From NCBI GenBank assembly GCA_029891345.1, contig CM056993.1, positions 110,603,123 through 110,667,122 on the forward strand: DNA of 64,000 nt. The letters run 5' to 3'. Below are positions 10,105-22,564 of this stretch, one piece after another; position 1 is the stretch's first letter; the number at the start of each line of letters is the position of its first letter. The notes beneath the pieces are model-generated. The model was not told the origin of the DNA. It saw only the letters and a program-made list of their open reading frames with translations, and did not search any database. This DNA is from Dryococelus australis. Lineage: Eukaryota; Arthropoda; Insecta; Phasmatodea; Phasmatidae. The position numbers were made by a program, and so were the translations under genes.

Positions 10105-10307
10105 AGTAGTAGGGGCGTGGTGGTTCTGTCTCACTAGTGCGAATGACATGTAGATGGAGCGGATTAATTAGCGGATTTATAGTTAGTCCGAATAATCCTA
10201 ATCCGGTTAATCGAATTAGTGCTAATCAATTAATCTGATTAGCCATTAATCTGCTTTATTCACATGTCATTCGCCTAGTGAGCCAGAACCGCCACGTCCC
10301 TACTACT
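10105..10307. mobile_element. 203-bp palindromic element with 46-bp inverted ends
   Basis: The left arm 10105-10151 (AGTAGTAGGGGCGTGG, ACTAGTGCGAATGACATG) and right arm 10261-10307 (CATGTCATTCGCCTAGTG, CCACGTCCCTACTACT) are inverted copies with only a few mismatches. The AT-rich centre is itself a set of short palindromes around TTAATC/GATTAA. No coding capacity. A clear target duplication was not found. A second copy is not present in this window. Confidence 0.8.
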
Positions 10308-10900
10308 TTCAAGTACTCTCGAACACCAGCAGTCATTAAACAGTTACCACGAGAAAGCAACAGGTGGAACTACCTGCGGTGCCGTGAAAGCTTACCTTTT
10401 CTTGTGTAACGGCCACTTGTGACTTGCGGATGATGAGACGCTGGCCTGGGAAGCCTGTAAAAGGCACTTTTCTTTACACCTCCGCCTCGTCTTCGGCGAG
10501 GTCAGGCATTCCAGACACAGGGCCGGGGGATCCACTCGTCCCGTTCGGTAGTCCAAGGACTCTTACGCAACGAGCCACGTCCTCACGGACGACGGCTAGT
10601 CGCAGGATGCTCCAAAGAAGGTTCTATAGACGCGGTCAAGGGTGGCTGGAAAACTTGAGATGACACAGTGCTGATTCGGATCACTCTGCGCTGTACGAGT
10701 GAAGACGGATCATTTTCAATTGAAATTTTTCTAACATGGCTTTGTTACGCAGTACTTGCGAATGGGACAAACATTTAATGTGGACTGTATGAAAAGGATC
10801 GTGCTTTTAAAGAAAATAATACTGGGACGAACAATAAATGTTAATAAACTGCTAGTAGCAAAGCAGTTTTTTTTTTCTTCAAATGGTAGATTACTCTCGC
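10308..10900. other. No gene recognised; GC-rich around 10420-10660
   Basis: The GC-richer part contains a 79-codon frame with no recognised domain. No repeat was identified. An A/T homopolymer occurs near 10867. Confidence 0.4.
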
Positions 10901-11141
10901 TATATGCTGTTCACGGTGAAGTGAGCACTTTTGAAAGACCTCCCATTTAGAATAGTAGTCAATAAATATATTTTATTTTAGCCTTCAACTTTAATTTCAG
11001 TATATGGTGGAATATACAAACTGTTTATTACTTATATGACAGTATTTATTTAACAAGGTGTTTAATGGATACAAAACTGTGACTGAATGGAAAAAGTAAC
11101 TAGGGCCTGAAAAGTGCTAATTTTGACGTGAACAGCCTATA
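10901..11141 (+). mobile_element. MITE family A, copy 2
   Basis: Complete, between TA dinucleotides: left end TATATGCTGTTCACGG, interior AATATATTTTATTTTAGCC, right end GACGTGAACAGCCTATA. Moderately diverged. Confidence 0.93.
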
Positions 11142-12053
11142 GTGCCAGTGCCGCTCATCCGGTAAAGGTGACTTGCGATTTCAGGCGAGTAACATTTTGA
11201 CGTGATGTGGGACGACGGTGTGTCTAGATTTCGATGACAGTGCAGGCCAAGTTGCGCAAATTTTACTGTAACACAAGACTTGCTACATAAAACGCATAAA
11301 AATATCTAAAACACTATAAGTAATACAGTATATTAGGCGTATTATTGTCGTGATCGATGGACGAGATTTTGTTTGTAAATTACGAACAGTGATTATAGAT
11401 GCCCGCTAACGCTAGCGGACTTATTTTTGTATAGCTCATTCACGGTTAATTCCAAAATTTCAAGTCGTTCATAGCAAAATAATGCCATCTCTTACCCTTA
11501 ATTGTAGCTATAATATATTTGACCGTAAATCGTGGACACGCGTATCTACTGTAATTCTGTCAACAAATCAAGAAAAGCATTTAGCATACGCGAGTTACGT
11601 TCTTTAAAAGTTCGGCATGTCATTTATAAACGATTCAAATGGACTCTTTTTGGTTCTATAGACAACAGAATAAGAATTACATAGACGTATTATAATTTTG
11701 TTTCTGACTATTTCAACTTTATTATATCGAGATGCGAATCCTTAAATTTAGCGCATTGCAAAGTGAATTTTCTACACTTGGCGGAGAGATACATAATATG
11801 GAGAAAGGGGAAGCTAAGCTAGGTATTCAAATCTTTTTATGCCCCAATTAACCGTTTCTAAAAACAGCAACCATTTTGTTGGGATTCGTGAAGTTCCGTA
11901 AGTATGAACGACAAGTTATATTTACGGTAATAAAGCAAACTGTAATTGGGCTAGAAATCATTTGTTCAAAAAAATAATTTGTTCAAAACAGGGTAAAAAA
12001 GATGACGAGGAGAGAGATTAAAATGCTGCAGGTTAATATCACTGATAAGTGAG
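11142..12053. other. No recognised feature
   Basis: AT-rich sequence with no repeat shared with the window and no coding signal. Confidence 0.5.
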
Positions 12054-12446
12054 TATAGTATATACGTGGTTACTTTACACTTAATAGAATAGAACCTTTG
12101 GAAAACCATCCCATATATGACGTGTTTGGTTGTTAAATACGCCATATATCACAAGTGTTTAATAGATTGAATTATTATTTACATTTTATTTATAAATTTC
12201 TTATATTTTGTTTACAATTGATATGAAAAAAAATCGTGAAAAGTTAGTTGTGTTGGTAGTGTCTAGTAAGATATAGTTTGAATGCAAAATAATATTAAAC
12301 TGAGTGCGCTCGAATGCTGTGCGTTGTCCCTTTGGTGTAATTTTCTAGACGCGGTTAAGGTTTGTGTGCACGAGGCGGAGGAGCATCCTGAAAGTAGAAC
12401 TTTATCAAGTTTTTAGAAAAATTTGAAGTAACCATGAATGGTCTAT
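12054..12446 (+). mobile_element. MITE family C, copy 2
   Basis: Forward copy with a decayed left end (TATAGTATATACGTGGTTAC), then CATATATGACGTGTTTGG, GTGTTGGTAGTGTCTAGTAAG, GAATGCTGTGCGTTGTCC, and right end CATGAATGGTCTATA. Confidence 0.85.
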
Positions 12447-12972
12447 ATATTTCGTAGTTTTATTTCCAAGAGAGATTTTTAAATATTTAAGTATTTGCGA
12501 TGCTATACTAACTTGCTGCTGCCTCTCGCAGCACCGAAGGAAGACGGAAAATGTTTTGTTTGATTCAATAACTTTAAATATCACATCATAAGGCACTTTT
12601 GAATGAAAATAAGAGTCTTTTGCTGAGTAGGTACACACAGTATGTCATTAAAGTCCATTACGTTGTCTTACAGCGAAAGCCACGACGTCTCATTCCATCA
12701 TAGCAATTTCGAATTTCAGTGAAAATAATAATTTGCCTCGTTGTTTTATTGTGTGTGTGTATGTATGTGTGTGTATATATATATGGTTCTTTTAAAGAGA
12801 GTACTGCGCCACTTTTTAAAATACGCCTTTAGATAAGTGGTGTGCAGTTAACAGTTATCAGCATAAAGAGCAAGTTTTGTTGCTGTGCAAACTGTAAGTA
12901 GGTAACTTCGCTTAAAATTACCAGCCCTAATCAACAAACTCAAAGTAGCTCTTTCTGTCAGGTACAAAAGAA
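12447..12972. other. No gene; short GT/AT runs near 12751-12784
   Basis: Contains GT and AT dinucleotide runs at about 12751-12784. Nothing else was recognised. Confidence 0.45.
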
Positions 12973-13156
12973 CAGTCAATAAATATTTAATTTTAGCCTT
13001 AGACGTTAACTTCCGAGTGTGGTGGAATATACACACTGTGTTTGTCACTCACGTGGCAATATTTATTTAAAATGGTTGTTGAAGGATAAAAAAATGGTTG
13101 ACAGGAGAAAGTAATTAGGGCCTCAAAAGTGCTCACTTTACTGTGAACAGCCTATA
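12973..13156 (+). mobile_element. MITE family A, copy 3 (left end lost)
   Basis: Begins inside the element at CAGTCAATAAATATTTAATT and continues through GTGTGGTGGAATATACAC to the right end GAACAGCCTATA. The left terminal 45-50 bp are missing. Confidence 0.9.
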
Positions 13157-13179
13157 GAACAGTATTCGGTCCTTGTGTT

Positions 13180-13325
13180 CTTGCAGGTCAGTTATTGGTT
13201 CAACTTCGTCCAGGGCGCGTCTTACAAACTGCGATCCAATTGAGACAGGAAGTCAAATGTAAAAGTGTTTGTAATCTAGCTTGTCAGGAAATGAAATCGA
13301 GAATTTTCCGGGTCTCCACCCCGTC
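13180..13325 (+). mobile_element. Family F fragment
   Basis: Matches the right half of F1 (15286-15580): GTCCAGGGCGCGTCTTACAA, AACTGCGATCCAATTG, AATCTAGCTTGTC and a terminal AGAATTTTCCGGGTCTCC. The left half is absent. Confidence 0.6.
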
Positions 13326-13458
13326 CTCACGTGCCATATTACATTTGGTTTGCAACTTATTTCAGTTATTTATTTTGAAACTACAACTACATTGTGGAAA
13401 GGTTAATTATACTCAGGTTATAAGTAAAACGGGTTTTCTTATGGGACAGTATGGCATA

Positions 13459-13696
13459 AGGAAAATTTGCACCGCTAGGTGCGCGCTGTTCCAAAAGAGG
13501 CCACTTTTAATTCAAATTTCAAATTACGTGAATAATAAAAGAGAATGATTTTACTTGGTTACATAGTTATTTTTATTTGATTTATGATTATAGCAATTAT
13601 TTTGTTCTCTAATATAAAAAATAGGGAAAATCTGATAAACGTGCGACGCTAGTGCTTACCTAGTAGCGGAATTTTACAGTTGCCAAACTAAAAGCA
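13459..13696 (-). mobile_element. Family O repeat, copy 2
   Basis: Inverted relative to 4609-4842, of nearly the same length. Shared blocks are CACCGCTAGGTGCGCGCTGTTCC, read here in reverse, and AATAATAAAAGAGAATGATTTT. No coding capacity. Confidence 0.8.
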
Positions 13697-14594
13697 TTGA
13701 GCTCCCCAAAATTGTGGTAACCATTATAACACTTGAATAACAAAAACGGTTCCATTAAAAACAATAGATTGCAACAAGACTAACCATACATTTAAATCTT
13801 TAGTTTTTTTAAATTATAAATTCAAAAGCCACCCATAGACATGCTGCACTGCTATTCAGCTTTTCGTGTGGCTATGTATACAGATAAATTTCCGAAGGCC
13901 AATTTTCAAAACACGAATCACTCAGTATCTAAGACTCTTTGGGACACTGGACCATCAGGCCTATCTGCAGCACAAGGAGATGCTGAATGGCCAGCCACAG
14001 TGAACACTAAGATGACGTCGGTCCCTCAAACATGCCTGATATGGAAATTGAAGAATGTAAACTATTTGAAGGAATATTAATGATTTCTGGTTCGTCAAAC
14101 GTTTTATCCTTTATATCAGGTCTCCTTTCGCATACCCAATAGGGACGTTTTTGCCTCAACGACGGTAACGTGATTTAAAAACCAATCTCAGTTTGGTGGT
14201 GAGTCATTGGATACAAACCGTATTGTCCCCCGCCCCCACGATATCACTTTTCCCAAACTACCTTGTACTGAGAGTCTTGACAATATACATTACGTTGTAG
14301 AAAAAAACTTAAATTTTGTACATTTACCAAATAGTTATTACGTACTTAATACAGAATCGTTTTTAAATTATCAGCGTGTGCTTGTCATTTCGCAAGTACC
14401 AGATAACATGTGGATAAAATTTGGCGACATATGAATCCATTTGCAAAATTTTAACACGCTATAATAAGAAATATTTATTTCATTGAAAATAAATATATGT
14501 TACATAAACGGGAAATTGAACATTGCGTTGCAGAGTGTTTGAAACATACGGTTTTCCGTGAAACTATTAATCGTGCGTCCAATGTGGTGATCTA
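13697..14594. other. No recognised feature
   Basis: Two open frames (13841-14080, 79 codons; 14207-14434, 75 codons) show no domain. No shared repeat was seen. Confidence 0.45.
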
Positions 14595-14867
14595 CAGTCT
14601 AAATCCGAATCAGTGACATCAATCAGTGAAAAAATCTTTTGCTGGAAGGTCATTTGATAAGCTACTGCTGACTGGCGAATCAAGCAATTTAACTGGGAAC
14701 AAGTGATTCTATAGCTGTGATGTACTTGACATCCTGTGGGAAATCACAAATAAATCAGTGAAATTCAACCACTATATCAATTAGTTATCTTACACTGATT
14801 ATCAGTTGCTCAATTACCACTGTTTTCACTGATTTTGCTCAATTCTCACTGATTCAAATTTAGAGTG
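14595..14867. mobile_element. Family K fold-back element, copy 2
   Basis: Flanked by TA. It starts CAGTCTAAATCCGAATCAGTG and ends CACTGATTCAAATTTAGAGTG. The interior repeats the motif AATCAGTGA / TCACTGATT many times on both strands. 273 bp, no coding capacity. Confidence 0.85.
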
Positions 14868-15111
14868 TACGAAAAGAACACACTTCAGACAGGTGTTTTC
14901 AAGACGCCAAGAACGTTATAAAAAAACATTTTAGAGTACCTTCTCCAAAATGGCTTTGAAAAAAGTGGCTTTTTCAAAGAGCTGTATATCAAAATATACG
15001 TATCAGATATGGCCTACATACAAAACTACTCATGGGCCCTGCATTGAACCTTCCTAAAGACTTCCCACCAATAAAATAATAGGGTCGTCATAGCTGAAAG
15101 TCCCATAGGTA

Positions 15112-15711
15112 GGGACATGCAAAATTCGCGTTATTGTTTGGAACCAGGCTAAACTCCACAGTACTGTATACACTCGAGCCTCCGTCGTTTCTTCGTTGGC
15201 TGCATAGCTGTGAAGCCATACCCTTTCTCACTGAACTGCATGTTATTGGAGCACATACTGTAGTTGTGAAGCATTCATTTATATCTAGGGATAGGAAAAA
15301 TTCGCGAGTTCAATGACCTGTAGGCTAGACCCAACAGCCATGTGTATACTTGAGCCTCAGATGTTTGTACATTGGCTGTTGTGCCATAGAGTAGCCAGTG
15401 TTACTTCACACCTGGCGGTATGGCACTCGCTACTTGTTTCCTTCCAAGTCTGCTATTCGCTGAGAGTCGTCCAGGGTGTGTCTAATAAACTGCGATTCAA
15501 TTGCAAAGTCGACTTCACTGTACACGTGTTTGACGTCTATCTTGTCCTGAAATGAACTCGCGAAATGTTCCTATCTCTATTTATGGGCGCAGTTACCCAG
15601 GGTATGTTAAAAAGGTATGGCCCAATGCCAAGCATGTTGCAAAGGTACACGTGTTTGACGTTTAACTTATCCTTAAATAATAATAATACGAATTTTGCAG
15701 GTCTCTACCCA
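15112..15711 (+). mobile_element. Outer F/E element, interrupted by F1
   Basis: The left piece 15112-15285 starts TAGGGACATGCAAAATTCGCG and continues into F-type sequence (GTATACACTCGAGCCTCC). The right piece 15581-15711 holds the F right half (GGTACACGTGTTTGACG) and ends AATTTTGCAGGTCTCTA. The complete F1 element (15286-15580) lies between. So one F-type element appears to have landed in another; ATTTAT occurs on both sides of F1, at about 15278 and 15579, as a possible short duplication. Confidence 0.6.
15286..15580 (+). mobile_element. Family F inverted-repeat element, copy 1
   Basis: About 295 bp. The left end is TAGGGATAGGAAAAATTCGCG and the right end CTCGCGAAATGTTCCTATCTC, an imperfect inverted repeat. 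Interior landmarks are TGACCTGTAGGCTAGAC, GCCAGTGTTACTTCACACCT and GTCTATCTTGTCCTGAAATG. No coding capacity; class undetermined. Confidence 0.8.
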
Positions 15712-16073
15712 TAGGTACGCGCACCCCGACGAGAACACTGCAGGGCAGGTCAGAGCCTTGCTCATAGAGGTGATGGCGCACTTGATGTGCGAGGCATTCT
15801 CGCCCTTATCTCTCCCGCGCTTCTCGGCCTCAAAAGCGGAGGAAAGCACCGGTCGAGATTGTAACCAGCCGCTCGGTGGTCGTAAGGCGGCGAGTCTGGT
15901 GTTGTTTGCGCCGACGCAACGGCCGGGCGCGTAACTCACCTCGTCACGTAGGCGTGACGTCGTGCACGGCTGCCGTCTCGACGCCCAGTGCAGTGTCGGC
16001 GTCTCGTCTGCCACCGAGGTGTACGCTCGCAAGCGGAGGCTACCTTATCGGGCTCATTTTCTCGCCAAATTAC
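15712..16073. other. CpG-rich patch between E/F elements
   Basis: About 15755-16060 is rich in CpG (CGCGCTTCTCGGCC, GACGCAACGGCCGGGCGCG). Open frames on both strands lack recognisable domains. It could be a promoter-type CpG patch or an old GC-rich repeat; the sequence alone does not decide. Confidence 0.4.
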
Positions 16074-16660
16074 TGGAGATGTGCGAAATTCGCGTTATTT
16101 TCTTACGACAATCTAGACTTCACAGTTTTATATACATCCGGATCTGTGTCATTTTTTTATTGGCTTCTGCGTATGTGAGGTCCCGTCTTTTATTTTGTCT
16201 TGGTGGGACGTGGCTGGACTGCCTTTTCGTTACTCGTTACCGATTGGTAAAGCCAGCAGTATTTCGCGGATTGAGTTGGCAGCAAGCTAGGCTGGAAAGC
16301 TCTCTGTACACTGGAGAAATTATCGTTTGCTTATTGATTGCTGTAATCAAAAGAGGCCTCTGTACAGGGCTGTTAAACACTCACTCACACTACTGCTCCC
16401 TCCTTAATACTGTCTCACAGTTAAACAGGGCATGTCTAAAGAACTGTCATCTAGTCACAACAGTAAGACAAAAGAACAAGTGTTTGGAGTCTACCTCGCC
16501 TCCGAATGAATTCGCTAAATACTCGTGACTACCGATTGGTTCCAAGAAACCCAGAGCGTGACAACCCAACTGCAGTCCAATGAAAAGAGCAATATAAACG
16601 CATATTATTTTGAAGTCTATTCTGTCTTCAAATAATAACGCGAAATTTGCAGGTCTCTAC
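16074..16660 (+). mobile_element. Family E inverted-repeat element, copy 1 (interrupted)
   Basis: Family E is about 280 bp. Left end AGATGTGCGAAATTCGCG, right end CGCGAAATTTGCAGGTCTCT, forming a roughly 45-bp inverted repeat. Conserved interior: GGTGGGACGTGGCTGGACTG, ACCGATTGGTTCCAAG, TCCAATGAAAAGAGCAATA. In this copy the interior is split by 16249-16530, and ACCGATTGGT occurs on both sides of the split. Confidence 0.85.
16249..16530 (+). mobile_element. Insertion in E1, F-like, with 10-bp direct repeat
   Basis: A 282-bp segment flanked by the exact direct repeat ACCGATTGGT (16239-16248 and 16531-16540). Its ends, AGTATTTCGCGGATT and GAATTCGCTAAATACT, form a loose inverted repeat, and TGTTTGGAGTCTACC near the right resembles the F right half. 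It looks like a diverged F-type element inserted in E1. The E2 copy at 43329-43609 shows the uninterrupted site (ACCGATTGGTTCCAAG). Confidence 0.7.
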
Positions 16661-16754
16661 AAATGACGTTCTGCTACTCTTCCATTTTCTTCGCAGTTTT
16701 TCCTGTTGCTGTTTATGCCGCAGAATACTTAAGAACAGAGAGGTGATATGGATG

Positions 16755-16995
16755 TGTGTATTGCGGGACTCCAACCGCATTCTCCAGCAAAATGGCATCA
16801 CCGGCTTCCAATATGGCGGAACATTATTCACCAATCAGCTAACTTGTCAGATGGCTGCCCGACCAACAGAAAATATTCCACTACGTGTAACAGCCAATCA
16901 GACCCAAGACTCACTTCCACAGTTTGGCGTGGCCAATGAGCAACCGAGTTTGCTTACATGAAAAGAACCGCCATGCAGTTTCGGTTCTGTATACT
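16755..16995 (+). mobile_element. Family D repeat, copy 3
   Basis: Follows E1 directly. Landmarks: GCGGGACTCCAACCGCATTC, CCAGCAAAATGGCATCA, CACCAATCAGC, AGCCAATCAGACC, GGCCAATGAGC and AAGAACCGCCATGCAGTTTC. No coding capacity. Confidence 0.75.
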
Positions 16996-19267
16996 TGACG
17001 TGTTCTGTGTTCATACTATACACAAGGTGTGACCCTAGATGCTTATCTGCACGACTGCACGTTCATAAGTGAGCTTTTAGAAATAGTTATATATAAGTTC
17101 TCGTCTACGTTCTGTGGACTAATTCAGAGTTGGTTGGTGTCACTAATATTAGTATACTATGTTACCAACAGAATTTAATATCTGAGTAATACATTTCTTC
17201 AGTATTTAAAAAGCCTTAAACCATGTAGTGGTTGGCTGTATTTTTGAGAAAATTCAAACTAAAATTTTACTTTTATTTTATATGCAAGAATTATTGAAAC
17301 AACTGCATTAAAATCTATGTGAATTTGTTGTCTCCTGTCCACCTGCCCCCCTCCCCCGTTCGACGTGAACTATGTACAACGTTCGTTTCCCTGCAGGCTC
17401 GGACAAATACCGAAGTGAAATATGGACAGAAATTGATATTGAACATTGTGAATTTATTTATAATCTACATATCTGCACACCTGTTTGCTGCACATTGTTT
17501 GTGGAGTAGCCCGGCGGGGCTGGGAAACACTCATTCTTGGCACTTGGTAATAAAGAATGCATGTTCTGCGTCGACGCAACAGGTAGCAAACATAACACTA
17601 GTACAACTGAGGGGCGTAGTTCAGACACCCACATACCGGGCGCCTGGAGCGCTGGGGTGCTGTTCCCCACCAGCTGGCGGCTGTGACGTCACCTGCGCAT
17701 TATGCTCGCGTGAAGTATGAGCGGAAGTTTGTGCCCCTCCAGTGTGACACAGTGTCTCCCTTATTTGGACATTTTTGAAGAAAACAGCTGAGATTGGCCG
17801 CTCTAATGAAGACTCCTCTACCGGTTATTGAACTGTGTAACACCCCACCACTAAGTGAAAACGATGTCTCATTTTATGGGCAGGTGTGCTCCCATTGGTT
17901 GTTTCATTCAGTATTGAAAAATAATGTCATTTGATTTTGGGGTTCATTTGTGTCACCCCTCTAAGGTTCAATTGAGAGATTTATGTATAAATACTGTGTG
18001 CAAATGCTCGTTCGAGTTCAGATGATCGGCCTCGAGGAAGAATCCAGTCACCATAAGTAATGTGATGGTAAAAATAACATTTCTTCACAATGTTCGGCTC
18101 TTCAAGCCAGTAGGTCATGGCGTCATTTTGACGCAAAGCTAGGTGCCCCAAAATGGTGAAAGTTTTCTAAGTACAAACAAAATTCTTGCAAATATAACAT
18201 TGGTTGAAATCTGAAGAGACGACCTAAAGTTTTTCAGTATGTTTCCTAGGCTGTCGTCTTGGTGTAGAAACCTGAGGTTTAAAGTCATATTTCATCCTCG
18301 AAAGCTAAGGCCCGCCATTTGTGGGCAGTTACTTTGGTCATTGAACGAGGGGGGAAATTAAATTCTGGTAAAGTATATTTTATGTCGGGCTAGTCCACTC
18401 AGCCTAAAGTTTATACAACATTTTTAAATATGGTTGCCATATTTTAAAAAGTAAAAGGAATGGCAAAATAATTTATGATATTTACTGTTAAATATAATTG
18501 CAAGGTAAAATTACATTTCAAAATGGACTGTTGCCCGATACTTGTTTAGCCAAAAGAAATAACTTAAGTAGTGGTTTGCCTGGCCTTGGTTGGTCAGTTA
18601 ACCAGAGGAAAAGGAAAGATGTATATACACTCCATGTTTGAAAATTCACTGGTAAGAAAAAGGCATTAATGTGGTATGACCGTTGGATGGCTTGGTAGCC
18701 AGAACTGAAATATTGTTAAGTCAAAAATACCGAACTTTTACTACGGTTTTAGTGAAATTTAGTGTTACTTGGTTTTTAAACCAAAGATTTTAAAACTGGT
18801 TTGTCATGTTAGGGATTATGTGTACCTTCATTTCTAGTAATTAGATAGTATTATGAATTTGCTGCATTGTGGCAGAAAAATCTTTTGCGAGAATTTTTCT
18901 AGAATATTTTTTGTCAAGATTTGTTCACATATATCGAATTTTTGTAGTAATATTTAAAGGAAATGACCATGTTTAAAAGTAATGGTAATGTTTGCATACA
19001 CACAAGGAAAGAATTTGAATTCAATAAAAGAAAGTTTTCCATACTTCATGTTTTTGAGCTTACCTACTCAAAAAACTTTAAATGCCAGCATTTCTTGTGC
19101 CATTGTTTTTTATGCTAAGATAGTTTTGGGACTGGAGTAATTCCAGCCTTGCTATGTCCTTCGGTCAAGGACGCCGTAAGGGTCTAATTATTCATTACAA
19201 AAAATATTAAATTCGTTTTTTATAAGTAATTAATTAGAGTTACCTACCTCAGTTGCATTGGCTTGCA
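16996..19267. other. Longest repeat-poor stretch; no gene recognised
   Basis: Over 2.2 kb without any family found elsewhere in the window. It is AT-rich after 18.1 kb. A promoter-like motif at 17986-18020 is listed separately. The open frame 17319-17720 (133 codons) has no recognisable domain. It could be unique intronic sequence or hold small exons that cannot be told from sequence alone. Confidence 0.45.
17986..18020 (+). promoter_or_regulatory. Weak core-promoter-like motif
   Basis: TATAAATA at 17986-17993 is followed 34 bases later by TTCAGAT with its A at 18020, resembling an arthropod initiator (TCAGT). The spacing is slightly long and there is no recognisable gene downstream. It may be coincidence in AT-rich DNA. 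Confidence 0.2.
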
Positions 19268-19546
19268 GCTTCAAAATATGAACCAGTGAAAACACTATGA
19301 CTTATTAATGAGAATAAATCAATCCATCTAATACAAACTGATCACTGAATCACAAATGTTGCATTGATTATTTTCCCACGTGCAGATACACGTGTGAATC
19401 CTGCTTATTCTGTACAATTCCAGTTGCGTCAAGCCACTGAGTTTTAATGCACATTTCACTGATTCTTTAATCAAACAAAAGGTACTGCGTCCAGCGCAGC
19501 TGTAATTTTCATTGGTTGAAAACCACTTATTCAGATTTGCAGTGCA
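19268..19546. mobile_element. Family K, degenerate copy 3
   Basis: The left end CTTCAAAATATGAACCAGTG and right end CCACTTATTCAGATTTGCAGTG are decayed versions of the K termini. The motif CACTGATT/GAATCA recurs inside. An old copy. Confidence 0.5.
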
Positions 19547-19563
19547 AATTATGTAGTCGAAGC

Positions 19564-19969
19564 TAAAGGCTGTTCACGATAAAGTGAGCACTTTAGAAAT
19601 GAACGTTAGAAAAATGTCATTGACCCTGCATCCATGAATTTTAATTGGCGCACACCAATGACATTCGCCGAGTAAAGTTAGCAAGGATGGATAGAAAGTA
19701 GTTCCATATCTTAACGTAAAAAAAAAGTGTTAGGTAACCGTTTGTCATAACTTGAAATTAGTTCTTTTGCTTTCTGTTTTTTTTTTTAATGCATCGGATT
19801 GTAAAAATGAGCAGATTTTTAGAGTAGCCTATTCACTTTCTTGATAATTTAAAAGTTTCTATTGAGCAACGCATGAATAAAGTGTTGAAGTCCATGGCAA
19901 TGTTAATTTTATATAGGGCGGAGGATTACACAAGTTTACAAGTGCTCATTTTACCGTCAACAGCCTATA
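19564..19969 (-). mobile_element. MITE family B, copy 3
   Basis: Reversed and complete: TAAAGGCTGTTCACGATAAA at the left, GTTAGCAAGGATGGATAG, GCATGAATAAAGTGTTGAAG, and CAGCCTATA at the right. A poly-T run near 19780. Confidence 0.92.
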
Positions 19970-20276
19970 ACACTTTGGCAGATATATCCTAAATTCTATA
20001 TTCCGGCGAATTCAGACGTAAAAGGTATGTAAACGACGGCTGTTGGCTACGTATTGTCTGTGCACACGCCTATTTATTGCCCTGGTAGGCGTAGTTGCCA
20101 GTTACTTCACACGGCAAGCGTGAAGCAGGTGTCTGTGTGGTTGGTACGCTCGCTGCTTCGCGCAACTAGCGTAGGAATTTCCTGTCCGCGCTCAGTTGGG
20201 TGCGTCTGAGCGCGAGGGTCTCAGAGCGACGTGTGAGAATATCGAAGGCTTACGAGAATACTGCACAAATGTTAAT
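19970..20276. other. CpG-rich patch between two B elements
   Basis: About 20080-20240 is CpG-rich (TCGCTGCTTCGCGCAACTAG, GCGTCTGAGCGCGAGGG). It is bounded on both sides by B elements in the same orientation. No coding domain was recognised. Confidence 0.45.
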
Positions 20277-20703
20277 TAAAGCCTGCTTACTATAAAGTGA
20301 GTACTTTTTAAATCAACATTAGAAAATAGTCACTGGCCCCGCCTGCATATATTTCAACGGGCGGCTCTGAGTGACACGCGCACAGTAAAGTTGGTAATGA
20401 AGTATGGAAAGTATTTCCATATCTTAACGTCGAATAAAAAGTGTTAGATAACCATTCGTGATAACTTAAAATTATTTCTTTCGCTTTCTGCTTTCTTAAT
20501 GCATAGAAGTGTAAAAGTGAGCAGATTTTTAAAATATTTACTCTCCTAATAATTGTACAATTTCACTTGATAGACGTATGACTAAAGTGCTGAGGCCCGT
20601 AGCAATGTTAATTTTATATAATGCGGGAGAAGACACAAGGTGCATACAAGTAAATCTTAAGCAAGGCTTTCAAAAGTGTTCATTATACCGTGAACAGCCT
20701 ATA
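20277..20703 (-). mobile_element. MITE family B, copy 4
   Basis: Reversed: TAAAGCCTGCTTACTATAAA at the left, TTGGTAATGAAGTATGG, and GTGAACAGCCTATA at the right. The left terminus is diverged. Confidence 0.9.
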
Positions 20704-21902
<1,199 letters not shown>

Positions 21903-22337
21903 TTGGAGATCAAAACCAACACATGGCGCTGATTTGTAATTTTGTATTTTTGCTCACATCCGGTAGATACATAATACGATATACCAAATTGCCAAATGCG
22001 TCCCCGTTTTTGTATACAAAATCGGGTCACGTGATCGTTTTGTCAACAAAATCTGCCCTTTCGGACATGGCCTTAGTTTTGGAGGCCATTTCGCACACGA
22101 GAAGATCGGCTTGCCGCGCACAACGAGATGACACTGCGCGGGTCGCTCCTTGGGCAAACAGCGTTGTTTTCTCTGCGCCCCCAACTGAGTCGGAGTCGGA
22201 GTCGGCGCCGGCGGCGGTGTAAAGGCGACGGTGACGCCACCGTGGGGAAGGGGTCGCTAGGCCGCGTGATGAAACGTGCAACACCGGAAACCACAACCGG
22301 CCTACGTAATGCTGGATTGCGCGCCACTAACTCTTAC
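21903..22337. other. No gene recognised; GC-rich part 22130-22300
   Basis: The right half is CpG- and GC-rich, including GTCGGAGTCGGAGTCGGCGC. Several overlapping frames on both strands exist, none with a recognisable domain. Confidence 0.4.
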
Positions 22338-22564
22338 TATAAGCTGTTCATGGTATACGATGTTCACGGTAAAGTGAGCACTTTCGAGGCCCGAGTTACT
22401 TCTCCTTCCAGCCATACTTAATACTTCAACCACATTTTAAAATAAATATCGCCATGTAAGTAATAAACTTAGTGTGCACATTCCACTAAAATAAAATGTT
22501 TCTTGACTCTGATTCCAAACGAGAGGGCTTTAAAAAGTGTTCATTTTACCGTGAACAGCCTATA
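22338..22564 (-). mobile_element. MITE family A, copy 4
   Basis: Reversed. The left terminus is partly doubled: TATAAGCTGTTCATGG at 22338 is followed by TATACGATGTTCACGG at 22354. The right end is GTGAACAGCCTATA at 22564. The last TA is also the first TA of MITE C3. Confidence 0.9.

Noticed and set aside
14595-14867. CRISPR-like or satellite array because of the repeated AATCAGTGA motif
   Set aside because: The motif spacing is irregular, it occurs on both strands and is bounded by inverted termini with TA, so it is the internal structure of a K element.
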